The notes beneath the pieces are model-generated. The model ran no database searches and was not told the origin of the DNA. It was given only the letters and a program-made list of their open reading frames with translations. A stretch of 64,000 nucleotides of DNA from JAKAGZ01 sp963783855 (GTDB taxonomy: Bacteria; Bacteroidota; Ignavibacteria; Ignavibacteriales; Ignavibacteriaceae), in assembly GCA_963783855.1 (NCBI GenBank), contig CAWAPE010000003.1, positions 186,001-250,000 of the forward strand, in the 5' to 3' direction. The number at the start of each line of letters is the position of its first letter. Position 1 is the first letter of the stretch. The translations under genes and the position numbers were made by a program. This document shows, in pieces, positions 41,872 through 50,484 of the stretch.

Positions 41872-42522
41872 ATGGCAGAGAAGAAAACAAAAAAAGAAGG
41901 CGCTGAAAAAAAAGCAAAATCTACTAAGAAAGAAGCTGCAGCTGCTGAAAAATATATAAAAATTAATACCAGGCTTTACGATTCATACAGAAAAGAAGTA
42001 GTTCCTGCTTTAATGAAAAAATTTAACTACAAAAGCATAATGCAGGTTCCCAGGTTGGACAAAATTGTGCTTAATATGGGTGTTGGCGAAGCAGTTGCCG
42101 ATCCTAAAATTCTGGAAGAAGCTGTGAAAGAACTTGAAACAATTACAGGACAAAAGGCAAGTGTAAGAACTGCTAAGAAAGCCATCTCAAATTTTAAGTT
42201 AAGAGAAGGCCTGAAAATTGGTGCAAAGGTAACTCTCAGAAGAGAAAAAATGTATGAGTTTTTAGATAGACTTGTAAACATTGCATTGCCGAGAGTTAGA
42301 GACTTTAGAGGTTTATCAGATAAATCATTTGATGGAAGAGGCAATTATACGCTTGGTGTTAAAGAGCAGATCATTTTTCCTGAAATAAATGTTGAAAAAA
42401 TTTCCAGGGTAATGGGTATGGATGTTACATTTGTGACAACTGCCAATACAGATACAGAGGCTTATGAATTACTCCTTTCATTTGGAGTGCCTTTTACTAA
42501 AAAAGAATTAAAAACCGCGTAA
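41872..42522 (+). CDS. rplE: 50S ribosomal protein L5 with Lys/Ala-rich N-terminal extension
   Basis: L5 binds 5S rRNA. It has 216 residues, about 35 more than the usual 180. The extra part is a low-complexity N-terminus (EKKTKKEGAEKKAKSTKKEA). The conserved body starts at TRLYDSYRKEVVPALMKKF and includes MGVGEAVADPKILEEAVKEL and FRGLSDKSFDGRGNY. No better internal ATG lies just before the body, so the extension seems real. Confidence 0.95.
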   Translation: MAEKKTKKEGAEKKAKSTKKEAAAAEKYIKINTRLYDSYRKEVVPALMKKFNYKSIMQVPRLDKIVLNMGVGEAVADPKILEEAVKELETITGQKASVRTAKKAISNFKLREGLKIGAKVTLRREKMYEFLDRLVNIALPRVRDFRGLSDKSFDGRGNYTLGVKEQIIFPEINVEKISRVMGMDVTFVTTANTDTEAYELLLSFGVPFTKKELKTA

Positions 42523-42534
42523 AGAGGAGATTTA

Positions 42535-42804
42535 ATGGCTCGTTTAAGTTTAATAGCAAGACAAGCAAAAAGAGAAAAATTGGTTGCAAAATATGCTCAG
42601 TTAAGAAAAGAACTGAAAGAAAATGGCGACTATGTTGGATTGCAAAAATTACCTAAAAATTCATCTCCTGTCAGGTTACATAACAGATGTATGTTTACAG
42701 GAAGAGCAAGAAGTTATTACAGAAAATTTGGTGTTTCACGTCTTGTATTAAGAGAAATGGCTCTTAAAGGTGAAATTCCCGGACTAAAAAAAGCAAGTTG
42801 GTAA
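42535..42804 (+). CDS. rpsN: 30S ribosomal protein S14, zinc-free type
   Basis: 30S head protein. The 89-residue long form has only one Cys (NRCMFTGRARSYYRKFGVSR), so it is the version without a zinc ribbon. GAGGAGA precedes the ATG. Confidence 0.96.
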   Translation: MARLSLIARQAKREKLVAKYAQLRKELKENGDYVGLQKLPKNSSPVRLHNRCMFTGRARSYYRKFGVSRLVLREMALKGEIPGLKKASW

Positions 42805-42820
42805 CAGGAGAAATTATAAT

Positions 42821-43216
42821 ATGCCAGTAACAGATCCGATTTCAGATTTATTAACAAGAATTAGAAACGCAGCAAAAGCTAAAAAAGTGAATGTAGATAT
42901 ACCTGCTTCTAATATGAAAAAAAGTCTTGTTGACATTCTAAAACAGCAAAAATTTATTGAAGATTTTGCTGTTATTGAAGATAACAAACAAAATATTTTA
43001 AGAGTTAAATTAAAATATACAAACGGCTCAAGTGCTATAAGCGGTTTAGAGAAAATCAGTACACCTGGTTTAAGAGTTTATAAAGGTACTGATTCACTAC
43101 CGAGAGTTTTAAACGGATTAGGTATTGCAATAATATCTACTTCAAAAGGATTGATGACAGAAAAAGAAGCCAGAAGAAATTCTCTCGGTGGCGAAGTAGT
43201 CTGTCATATATGGTAA
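42821..43216 (+). CDS. rpsH: 30S ribosomal protein S8
   Basis: 16S-binding assembly protein; in other bacteria it represses the spc operon. It has 131 residues with DPISDLLTRIRNA and STSKGLMTEKEARRNSLGGE. CAGGAGA precedes the ATG. Confidence 0.97.
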   Translation: MPVTDPISDLLTRIRNAAKAKKVNVDIPASNMKKSLVDILKQQKFIEDFAVIEDNKQNILRVKLKYTNGSSAISGLEKISTPGLRVYKGTDSLPRVLNGLGIAIISTSKGLMTEKEARRNSLGGEVVCHIW

Positions 43217-43237
43217 TTCATCGAATGGAGATTTAAA

Positions 43238-43777
43238 GTGTCAAGAATTGGTAAAAAACCTATAGAAATTCCTAAAGGCGTAACAGTCACACTTAACGGG
43301 CATAACCTTAAGGTTAAAGGTCCCAAGGGTGAACTTGAAGATAATTTTCATAAATCTATGAAAATTGAAGTAAAAGAAAATGAAATTATAGTAACACGCC
43401 CAAATGATTTGAAGGAAAACAAAGCTCTTCATGGTTTGACCAGAGCTTTAATACAGAATATGGTTCAGGGCGTTACTGAAGGATATCAGAAAAACCTTGA
43501 TATAGTTGGTGTTGGATATAGAGCTGAAATGAAGGGAACGAATCTTCTGATGAATATTGGCTATTCACATCCAATTTATTTTATGCCGCCGGAAGGAATA
43601 AATATTCAGACACCTGCGCCTACACAAATTTCTGTTTCAGGAATAGACAGGCAGCTTGTTGGAATGGTTGCATCAAAAATCAGATCAATCAGAAAACCTG
43701 AACCATATAAAGGCAAAGGTATTAAATATTCTGATGAACAGATTCAGAGAAAAGCAGGTAAAACAGCAGGCAAGTAA
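43238..43777 (+). CDS. rplF: 50S ribosomal protein L6
   Basis: Sits near the factor-binding site. It has 179 residues beginning MSRIGKKPIEIPKGV, with two similar domains and the C-terminal RKPEPYKGKGIKY. GTG start behind TGGAG. Confidence 0.97.
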   Translation: MSRIGKKPIEIPKGVTVTLNGHNLKVKGPKGELEDNFHKSMKIEVKENEIIVTRPNDLKENKALHGLTRALIQNMVQGVTEGYQKNLDIVGVGYRAEMKGTNLLMNIGYSHPIYFMPPEGINIQTPAPTQISVSGIDRQLVGMVASKIRSIRKPEPYKGKGIKYSDEQIQRKAGKTAGK

Positions 43778-43799
43778 TTTTTAGCGGAGAAATTTAGAA

Positions 43800-44165
43800 A
43801 TGATTAAGAGAAATAATAATTCAAGATTGCGTTCAAAGATTAAGATCAGGAAAGCGATTTCCGGAACCCCGGAAAGACCACGCTTAACTGTATACCGCAG
43901 TCTGTCAAATGTTTATGCTCAATTAATAGACGATACTACAGGTAAAACACTTGTTGCAGCTTCTTCTTTAAATAAAGAATTAGTTGATCAGCTAAAAGAT
44001 GCTAAAACTAAAACAGAAAAAAGTAAAATTGTTGGAAGTTTCCTGGCAAAAAAGGCATTAGAGAAGAATATTTCTTCGGTAGTTTTTGATAGAAATGGCT
44101 ATCGCTATCATGGAAGAATTCAGGCAATAGCTGAAGGAGCCCGAGAGGGAGGTTTGAAATTTTAG
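43800..44165 (+). CDS. rplR: 50S ribosomal protein L18
   Basis: Binds 5S rRNA with L5. It has 121 residues: SGTPERPRLTVYRSLSNVYA and FDRNGYRYHGRIQAIAEGAR. CGGAGA precedes the ATG. A tRNA-Gln gene lies between this gene and rpsE, where most bacteria have only a short spacer. Confidence 0.96.
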   Translation: MIKRNNNSRLRSKIKIRKAISGTPERPRLTVYRSLSNVYAQLIDDTTGKTLVAASSLNKELVDQLKDAKTKTEKSKIVGSFLAKKALEKNISSVVFDRNGYRYHGRIQAIAEGAREGGLKF

Positions 44166-44185
44166 TTATGCAAGTAACTGAAGAT

Positions 44186-44256
44186 TGCCGGGTCGTCTAA
44201 TGGCAGGACTACGCCCTTTGGAGGCGTCTGTAGAGGTTCGAATCCTCTCCCGGCAG
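44186..44256 (+). tRNA. tRNA-Gln (TTG) inside the spc operon
   Basis: Complete cloverleaf: acceptor TGCCGGG / CCCGGCA, anticodon stem ACGCC / GGCGT around CTTTGGA (TTG at 44218-44220), and T arm AGAGG-TTCGAAT-CCTCT. It is on the same strand and 20 bases after rplR, so it is probably cut out of the ribosomal protein transcript. Confidence 0.93.
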
Positions 44257-44318
44257 CTTGGTTTTGCCGGTGATAAAAAAATCGAATGTTTTTTATAATT
44301 TTTATGTGAGAGAATAAA

Positions 44319-44825
44319 TTGAAAATTGTCAAGTCAACAGAAGTAGAAGGTCTAAAAGAAAAAGTTGTTCAGATAAACAGAGTTGCAAAAGTTGTAAAGG
44401 GCGGACGTCGTTTTAGCTTTAACTCTATTGTCGTTGTGGGCAACGGCTCCGGAACTGTTGGAGTTGGGCTTGGAAAAGCTAACGAAGTTACCGATGCTAT
44501 TTCAAAAGGAATAGATGACGCAAAGAAAAACCTTGTTCAGGTTGCTATTATTAAAGGAACTATTGCTCACCAAATACTTGGAAGATTTGGAGCAGGTAAG
44601 GTTTTATTGAAACCAGCGTCGCCAGGTACAGGACTTATTGCCGGCGGCGGTGTACGTGCCGTACTTGAAGCAGCTGGTATTCAGGATATTCTCACAAAAT
44701 CACTTGGCTCCAGTAACCCGCACAACCAGGTAAAAGCTACTTTAAATGGTTTGTTAAGTTTAACAGATGCCAGAAAAATGGCTAAGAAAAGAGGAATGAC
44801 AGTTAGCGAATTATTCGCATCTTAA
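44319..44825 (+). CDS. rpsE: 30S ribosomal protein S5
   Basis: Helps shape the mRNA entry and decoding accuracy. It has 168 residues: INRVAKVVKGGRRFSFNSIV, GVGLGKANEVTDAI and PASPGTGLIAGGGVRAVLEA. It starts at TTG 44319 with GAGAG upstream; no ATG or GTG lies before the conserved body. The 62-base gap after tRNA-Gln is AT-rich. Confidence 0.95.
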   Translation: MKIVKSTEVEGLKEKVVQINRVAKVVKGGRRFSFNSIVVVGNGSGTVGVGLGKANEVTDAISKGIDDAKKNLVQVAIIKGTIAHQILGRFGAGKVLLKPASPGTGLIAGGGVRAVLEAAGIQDILTKSLGSSNPHNQVKATLNGLLSLTDARKMAKKRGMTVSELFAS

Positions 44826-44836
44826 TTGAGGAAGTA

Positions 44837-45019
44837 ATGGGAAAAATTAAAGTAATACAAACAAGAAGCATTATTGACAGACCAAAAGATCAGAAATTAA
44901 CGATTGAAGCTTTGGGTTTGGGAAGACCTAACTGGGAAAAAATTCATAACGATACTCCTCAGATAAGAGGTATGATCAGAAAAGTCAATCATCTGGTTAG
45001 GGTTGAAGAAGTAAAATAG
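44837..45019 (+). CDS. rpmD: 50S ribosomal protein L30
   Basis: A 60-residue protein with VIQTRSIIDRPKDQKLTIEA, LGLGRPNW and the C-terminal IRGMIRKVNHLVRVEEV. GAGGA precedes the ATG. The order rpsE-rpmD-rplO is standard. Confidence 0.95.
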   Translation: MGKIKVIQTRSIIDRPKDQKLTIEALGLGRPNWEKIHNDTPQIRGMIRKVNHLVRVEEVK

Positions 45020-45037
45020 TAGAAACAGGAATTTAAA

Positions 45038-45496
45038 ATGGATAGACTAAGTAATCTAAAATATGCAGAAGGTTCTAGAAAGAATCGTAAAAGAGTAGCC
45101 CGCGGCGCTGGCTCAGGCCATGGTGGAACTGCCACAAGAGGTAACAATGGCCAGATGTCACGTTCTGGTGCAAAACATAAGGCATGGTTCGAAGGTGGTC
45201 AAATGCCTCTGCAAAGAAGAGTCCCAAAATTTGGATTCACTAACATCTTCAAGAAAGAAGTTCAAATAGTAAATGTTGATTCACTTCAGAAATTAGTAGA
45301 GAGTAAGAAACTAAAAGAAGGAGTAATTAACGCTGAATCACTTAAAGCTGCCGGTCTGGTTTCAAATTTGGAAACCCCGATCAAAATTTTAGGAAACGGG
45401 GAAATTAAAGCTAAACTTCAGATTGAAGTTAATGCTTTCAGCAAGTCTGCTAAAGAAAAAGTTGAAGCCGCAGGTGGTTCAATTAAAAAGATTTAA
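45038..45496 (+). CDS. rplO: 50S ribosomal protein L15
   Basis: Late-assembly 50S protein. It has 152 residues with the Gly/Arg-rich N-terminus KRVARGAGSGHGGTATRGNN and FEGGQMPLQRRVPKFGF. It is followed 11 bases later by secY. Confidence 0.96.
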   Translation: MDRLSNLKYAEGSRKNRKRVARGAGSGHGGTATRGNNGQMSRSGAKHKAWFEGGQMPLQRRVPKFGFTNIFKKEVQIVNVDSLQKLVESKKLKEGVINAESLKAAGLVSNLETPIKILGNGEIKAKLQIEVNAFSKSAKEKVEAAGGSIKKI

Positions 45497-45507
45497 TCTG
45501 GAATATA

Positions 45508-46842
45508 ATGTCTACAATTACTGATACTTTCAGAAATATTTTTAAGATACACGAGTTACGCCAAAGAATTATTTACACTTTGGCACTTCTTGTAGTTGTA
45601 CGTCTTGGTGCTCATATTACCTTACCGGGAATTGATTCCGCACTATTGGCTGAAAGTACAAGAAATTCAACTTCGGATAATTTATTCGGATTGTATGACT
45701 TATTTGTTGGTGGCGCTTTTAAGAATGCCGCTATTTTTGCGTTAGGCATTATGCCATACATCTCAGCTTCTATTATTATCCAGTTGCTCGGAGCCGTTGT
45801 TCCGTATTTTCAAAAACTTCAGCAGGAAGGTGAAGACGGACAAAAGAAAATTACTCAGTTGACCAGGTACGGAACAGTTTTAATTTCTGCTCTTCAGGCA
45901 TGGGGTGTTACAATCAGACTTTTGAACATCAATGTTCAGGGAGCACCAATTGTTCCTGCATCAATTCAGGGTATTGGTTGGACTATTTCAACAGTTATTT
46001 TGCTTACTTCAGGCACTGTATTTATGATGTGGCTTGGTGAACAGATTACTGATAAGGGAATTGGAAACGGTATATCCCTGATCATCTTTATTGGTATTAT
46101 TGACAGGTTCCCGTTTGCGTTACTTGATGAATACAGGCTAATTTCAACGGGTACAAGAAGCCTGGTAATTGAAATTGTAATTTTAGTCTTTATGGTATTT
46201 ATTATTGCAGGTGTTGTACTTGTAACTCAGGGAACAAGGAGAATTCCTGTTCAATATGCCAAAAGAGTTGTTGGACGAAAAGTTTATGGCGGAGTTACGC
46301 AATATATTCCATTGAGAGTGAATACTGCAGGTGTTATGCCAATTATTTTTGCACAGTCAATTATGTTCATCCCGAATACTGTGTTATCGTTCTTCCCAAA
46401 TAATGAATTTTTACAGAGCTTGGTTCCGTATTTCAGTTTTACATCACCGGTTTATTCAGTGATTTATGCAATAATGATAATCTTCTTTACCTATTTCTAC
46501 ACAGCTATTGCATTTAATCCAAAAGATGTTGCTGATAATATGAAAAAACAAGGTGGATTTATTCCCGGTGTAAGGCCTGGGAAACAAACATCAGAGTTTA
46601 TTGATAATATCTTAACGAAGATTACCCTGCCGGGATCATTCTTTTTGGCAATTGTAGCAATTCTGCCTGCATTTATCGCCGGTTATGGAGTATCGATGCA
46701 GTTTGCTCAGTTTTTTGGCGGAACAAGTTTGTTAATTATTGTAGGTGTAGCATTAGATACCTTACAACAAATTGAATCTCACCTGGTCATGAGACACTAT
46801 GATGGTTTCATGAAAACAGGTAAGATGAAGGCACGAAGATAA
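45508..46842 (+). CDS. secY: Preprotein translocase subunit SecY
   Basis: Channel subunit of the Sec translocon. It has 444 residues and ten predicted membrane segments. LGIMPYISASIIIQLL, GIGNGISLIIF and the cytoplasmic loop RRIPVQYAKRVVGR are conserved. It partners SecE (20434) and serves the many exported proteins in this window. Confidence 0.97.
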   Translation: MSTITDTFRNIFKIHELRQRIIYTLALLVVVRLGAHITLPGIDSALLAESTRNSTSDNLFGLYDLFVGGAFKNAAIFALGIMPYISASIIIQLLGAVVPYFQKLQQEGEDGQKKITQLTRYGTVLISALQAWGVTIRLLNINVQGAPIVPASIQGIGWTISTVILLTSGTVFMMWLGEQITDKGIGNGISLIIFIGIIDRFPFALLDEYRLISTGTRSLVIEIVILVFMVFIIAGVVLVTQGTRRIPVQYAKRVVGRKVYGGVTQYIPLRVNTAGVMPIIFAQSIMFIPNTVLSFFPNNEFLQSLVPYFSFTSPVYSVIYAIMIIFFTYFYTAIAFNPKDVADNMKKQGGFIPGVRPGKQTSEFIDNILTKITLPGSFFLAIVAILPAFIAGYGVSMQFAQFFGGTSLLIIVGVALDTLQQIESHLVMRHYDGFMKTGKMKARR

Positions 46843-46847
46843 TATTT

Positions 46848-47612
46848 GTGATTTTAATTAAGACAAAAAAAGAGATTGATTATATAAGAGAAAGTTGTAG
46901 AATCGTTGCGGAAACATTACAGCTAATGAAAAGCAATGTTAAGCCCGGCGTTACTACAAAAGAGTTAGATCAGATCGCAGAAGATTACATATTGAGTAAT
47001 AATGCTACTGCGGCATTTAAGGGATATTCTCAGGGCGGGTCGTCCATAGATTTCCCTGCTTCAATATGCGCCTCAGTAGATGAGGCAGTTGTTCACGGAA
47101 TTCCTGATAGCAGGGTTCTTAAAAATGGTGAAATTATTTCTCTCGATGTAGGTGTTAATAAAAACGGCTATTTCGGAGATGCTGCTCTTTCAGTTGCTGT
47201 TGGAGAAGTTTCTGATGAAAAAAGAAAACTTCTTGAGGTTACAGAGAAATCCCTTTACCAGGGCATAGAACAGGCCCGGGACGGTAATCGTGTTCACGAT
47301 ATTTCTGCTGCTGTGCAGGAATATGTTGAAGCTAACGGTTTTTCTATCGTTCGTGATCTTTGCGGACACGGAGTTGGAAAATTCCTGCACGAAGATCCTG
47401 CAATACCAAATTTTGGTAATAAAGGAACGGGACCAAAGTTGAAAAAGGGAATGACTATAGCAATAGAACCTATGGTAAATATGGGCATGTATGATGTAAG
47501 AACTGCCCCGGATGGCTGGACAATAGTAACGGCCGACGGATTACCATCAGCGCACTTTGAGCATACAATTTTAATTAGTAATGGTAAACCAGAAATTTTG
47601 TCGGTACAATAA
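46848..47612 (+). CDS. map: Type I methionine aminopeptidase
   Basis: Removes the initiator Met. It has 254 residues with the dinuclear metal ligands in view: SLDVGVN, FGDAA, GHGVGKFLHEDP, IEPM and the final Glu of HFEHTILI. GTG start (MILIKTK). Its stop TAA shares its last base with the infA ATG. Confidence 0.96.
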   Translation: MILIKTKKEIDYIRESCRIVAETLQLMKSNVKPGVTTKELDQIAEDYILSNNATAAFKGYSQGGSSIDFPASICASVDEAVVHGIPDSRVLKNGEIISLDVGVNKNGYFGDAALSVAVGEVSDEKRKLLEVTEKSLYQGIEQARDGNRVHDISAAVQEYVEANGFSIVRDLCGHGVGKFLHEDPAIPNFGNKGTGPKLKKGMTIAIEPMVNMGMYDVRTAPDGWTIVTADGLPSAHFEHTILISNGKPEILSVQ

Positions 47613-47830
47613 TGGCTAAACAGGGACCAATTAAAGTTGACGGTGTTGTTCTTGAAACATTGCCGAATGCTCATTTTAAGGTTAAACTTGATAATGGACA
47701 CGAAATTCTTGCACATATTTCGGGCAAGATGAGAATGCATTTTATTAAAATTCTGGTTGGAGATAAAGTATCAATTGAATTATCTCCCTATGATTTAACA
47801 AAAGGTAGAATTACCTACAGATATAAATAG
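47612..47830 (+). CDS. infA: Translation initiation factor IF-1
   Basis: 72-residue S1-like OB-fold protein that blocks the A site during initiation. It has VDGVVLETLPNAHFKVKLDN, ILAHISGKMRMHFIKILVGD and YDLTKGRITYRYK. One-base overlap with map. Confidence 0.97.
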   Translation: MAKQGPIKVDGVVLETLPNAHFKVKLDNGHEILAHISGKMRMHFIKILVGDKVSIELSPYDLTKGRITYRYK

Positions 47831-47840
47831 CGGAGCTGAA

Positions 47841-47954
47841 ATGAAAGTCAGAGCGTCAGTAAAAAAGATTTGTGATAACTGCAAAGTAATTAAAAGAAAA
47901 GGCGTTGTAAGAGTTATTTGCAAAAACAAAAAACATAAACAACGTCAAGGTTAA
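47841..47954 (+). CDS. rpmJ: 50S ribosomal protein L36
   Basis: A 37-residue zinc-binding ribosomal protein: MKVRASVKKICDNCKVIKRK, ending KNKKHKQRQG. Zinc ligands CxxC, then Cys and His, are all present. CGGAG precedes the ATG. Too small for most gene callers. Confidence 0.96.
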   Translation: MKVRASVKKICDNCKVIKRKGVVRVICKNKKHKQRQG

Positions 47955-47978
47955 TTTTAAAAGTTAAGGAGAAGACAA

Positions 47979-48362
47979 TTGGCTCGTATAGCTGGTGTAG
48001 ATTTACCTAAAAATAAGAAAGTTTTATTCGGCTTACAGTATATCTTCGGAATCGGAGAGACTATTGCAGCTGAAATAATTGAAAAAACAAAAATTAATCC
48101 AGATAAAAAGATTGCTGAATTGACAGATGAGGAAGTTGCTGAAATAAGAGCGGTTCTTCAGTCAGATTATAAAGTAGAAGGTGCACTTCGTTCAGAAGTT
48201 CAGCAAAACATAAAGAGATTAATGGATATCGGCGCTTATCGCGGTATTCGTCATAGAAGAGGATTACCCGCACGTGGACAAAGGACCAGGACCAATTCAC
48301 GTACAAGAAAGGGTAAGAGAAAAACTGTTGCTGGTAAGAAAAAAACACCAACTAAGAAATAA
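47979..48362 (+). CDS. rpsM: 30S ribosomal protein S13
   Basis: 30S head protein contacting P-site tRNA and the 50S subunit. It has 127 residues: MARIAGVDLPKNKKVLFGLQ and GIRHRRGLPARGQRTRTNSR. TTG start fixed by AAGGAGAAG. The C-terminal end is Lys-rich. Confidence 0.96.
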   Translation: MARIAGVDLPKNKKVLFGLQYIFGIGETIAAEIIEKTKINPDKKIAELTDEEVAEIRAVLQSDYKVEGALRSEVQQNIKRLMDIGAYRGIRHRRGLPARGQRTRTNSRTRKGKRKTVAGKKKTPTKK

Positions 48363-48387
48363 AGTTTGATTACTTGGAGGAAAAGTT

Positions 48388-48774
48388 TTGGCTAAAGTTA
48401 TTAAGAAAGCTAAGAAAAAAGCACATGTAGACGCTAATGGTGTTGCGCACATTAAAGCAACCTTTAACAACGTACTTGTGACTATAACAGATATTTACGG
48501 AAATACGATTTCATGGTCATCAGCAGGCAAAAATGGTTTTAAGGGTTCCAGAAAAAACACACCATTTGCTGCCCAGGTTTCAGCGGAAGCTGCAGCTAAA
48601 GAAGCTTTTGATCTCGGCCTCAGAAGAGTAGATGTATTTGTAAAAGGACCCGGATCGGGCAGAGAAGCTGCTATAAGAGCATTAAATACAGCAGGACTGG
48701 ATGTTATATCTATTAAAGATGTTACTCCTATTCCTCATAACGGCTGCAGGCCACCAAAGAAAAGAAGAGTTTAA
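48388..48774 (+). CDS. rpsK: 30S ribosomal protein S11
   Basis: Platform protein near the E-site codon. It has 128 residues: AHIKATFNNVLVTITDIYGN and the C-terminal TPIPHNGCRPPKKRRV. TTG start behind TGGAGGA. Confidence 0.97.
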   Translation: MAKVIKKAKKKAHVDANGVAHIKATFNNVLVTITDIYGNTISWSSAGKNGFKGSRKNTPFAAQVSAEAAAKEAFDLGLRRVDVFVKGPGSGREAAIRALNTAGLDVISIKDVTPIPHNGCRPPKKRRV

Positions 48775-48798
48775 TTTTTTTATCGGAGAGTGAACTAA

Positions 48799-49425
48799 AT
48801 GGCAAGATACACAGACTCAGTTTGTAAATTATGTAGACGAGAAAAACAAAAATTGTTTTTAAAGGGTCAGAAATGCTTTACAGAAAAATGTCCTATTGAA
48901 TCAAGAAATTATCCTCCGGGACAGCACGGAAATTCAAGAAGGTCAAAAATTTCTGAATATGGTATTCAGCTTAGAGAAAAACAAAAAATTAAAAGATCAT
49001 ATGGCTTATTAGAAACCCAATTTAGAAATTATTTTGAAAGAGCTAATAAGCAAAAAGGTATTACAGGCGAAAACCTTGTAAAAATCCTTGAATGCCGACT
49101 TGATAATGTTGTTTACAGACTTGGTTTTGCTTCTTCCCGTAAACAGGCAAGACAATTAATTCGTCACAGACATTTAATGGTAAATGAAACTATTGTAGAT
49201 ATTCCATCATTTATGCTTACAGCAGGTGACATTGTTAAAATTCGTGATAGAAGCAAGAAAATGGATGCTATTCACGGTTCACTGAAAAGAGTAAAAGATA
49301 GTACCTACCCATGGTTACAGACTGATAAAGCTTCACTTACAGGTACATTTTTGCAGGTTCCGGAAAGAGCTGACGTTCCTCTAAATGCCAACGAACAATT
49401 GGTAGTTGAGCTTTATTCCAAGTAA
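48799..49425 (+). CDS. rpsD: 30S ribosomal protein S4, zinc-type
   Basis: Primary 16S-binding protein. It has 208 residues. The N-terminus keeps four Cys (CKLCRREKQKLFLKGQKC, then TEKC), so it is the zinc-containing form. The S4 RNA-binding domain (CRLDNVVYRLGFASSRKQAR) follows. CGGAGAG precedes the ATG. Confidence 0.97.
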   Translation: MARYTDSVCKLCRREKQKLFLKGQKCFTEKCPIESRNYPPGQHGNSRRSKISEYGIQLREKQKIKRSYGLLETQFRNYFERANKQKGITGENLVKILECRLDNVVYRLGFASSRKQARQLIRHRHLMVNETIVDIPSFMLTAGDIVKIRDRSKKMDAIHGSLKRVKDSTYPWLQTDKASLTGTFLQVPERADVPLNANEQLVVELYSK

Positions 49426-49468
49426 TAATCATTTTTTTTAAGACTAAAAATATTTTAGAGGATTACAA

Positions 49469-50464
49469 ATGAGTGTTTCAAATTTAAAGATGCCCGAAGC
49501 AGTAGTTTTAGACGAGACTAGTTATACAAATAATTATGGAAAGTTTACACTTCAGCCACTAGAAAGAGGCTTTGGGGTTACATTAGGCAATGCATTAAGA
49601 AGAGTATTATTATCTTCATTAACAGGCTCAGCAATTACTTCTGTAAAATTTAGCGGTGTGTTGCATGAGTTCACAACTATAGAAGGAGTTGTTGAAGATG
49701 TTTCTGAGATTATTCTTAACCTGAAACAGGTAAGAATGAAACTTCTGAGCAAAAAACCTAACCCGATTATAATTTCATTTAACGGAGATGGTGAGTTTAC
49801 TGCATCAGACATACAGAAAAATAGCAATGAAATAGAAATATTGAATCCTGATCTACATATAGCTACACTCAATAAATCTGCTAAATTTGATATTGAAATT
49901 AGAGCAGGAAAAGGCAAGGGTTTTGTTCCTGCTGCAGAGAACGTTTCACCGGAACAGACAATAGGTGTTATCCCTATTGATTCAATCTTTACACCTATTA
50001 AGAATGTAAGATATGAAGTTGAAAATGTTAGAATTGGTGATAAAAATGATTTCGAGAAGGTTGTACTGGAAGTAATAACAGATGGTTCAATTACACCTGA
50101 TGATGCACTGACTCAGGCTGCTAAAATTATGAGAGATCATATTCAGCTGTTTATTAATTTTGATATTGACCAGGAAGAAGAGCAGGCTGTAAGTCAGAAA
50201 GACAGTGAAAAAGAAAGAATTAAGAAAATTCTTCTTACAAATGTTGATGATCTTGAACTCAGTGTAAGATCTCATAACTGCCTGAAAGCAGCAAACATTA
50301 AAAATCTTGCTGAACTGGTAAGAAGAGATGAATCTGAAATGCTTAGATTCAGAAATTTTGGTAGAAAATCACTTGCTGAATTAATGGAAATTGTAGAGAA
50401 TATGGGCCTTGAATTCGGTATGGACGTAGACTCTTACATTAAAGAAGAAACTGAAACTAATTAA
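49469..50464 (+). CDS. rpoA: DNA-directed RNA polymerase subunit alpha
   Basis: It has 331 residues. The N-terminal dimerisation domain has FTLQPLERGFGVTLGNALRR, and the C-terminal domain (ELSVRSHNCLKAANIKNLAE, FRNFGRKSLAELMEI) contacts UP elements and activators. AGAGGA precedes the ATG. Confidence 0.97.
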   Translation: MSVSNLKMPEAVVLDETSYTNNYGKFTLQPLERGFGVTLGNALRRVLLSSLTGSAITSVKFSGVLHEFTTIEGVVEDVSEIILNLKQVRMKLLSKKPNPIIISFNGDGEFTASDIQKNSNEIEILNPDLHIATLNKSAKFDIEIRAGKGKGFVPAAENVSPEQTIGVIPIDSIFTPIKNVRYEVENVRIGDKNDFEKVVLEVITDGSITPDDALTQAAKIMRDHIQLFINFDIDQEEEQAVSQKDSEKERIKKILLTNVDDLELSVRSHNCLKAANIKNLAELVRRDESEMLRFRNFGRKSLAELMEIVENMGLEFGMDVDSYIKEETETN

Positions 50465-50484
50465 ATTTGGACTAAAGGTTAATA

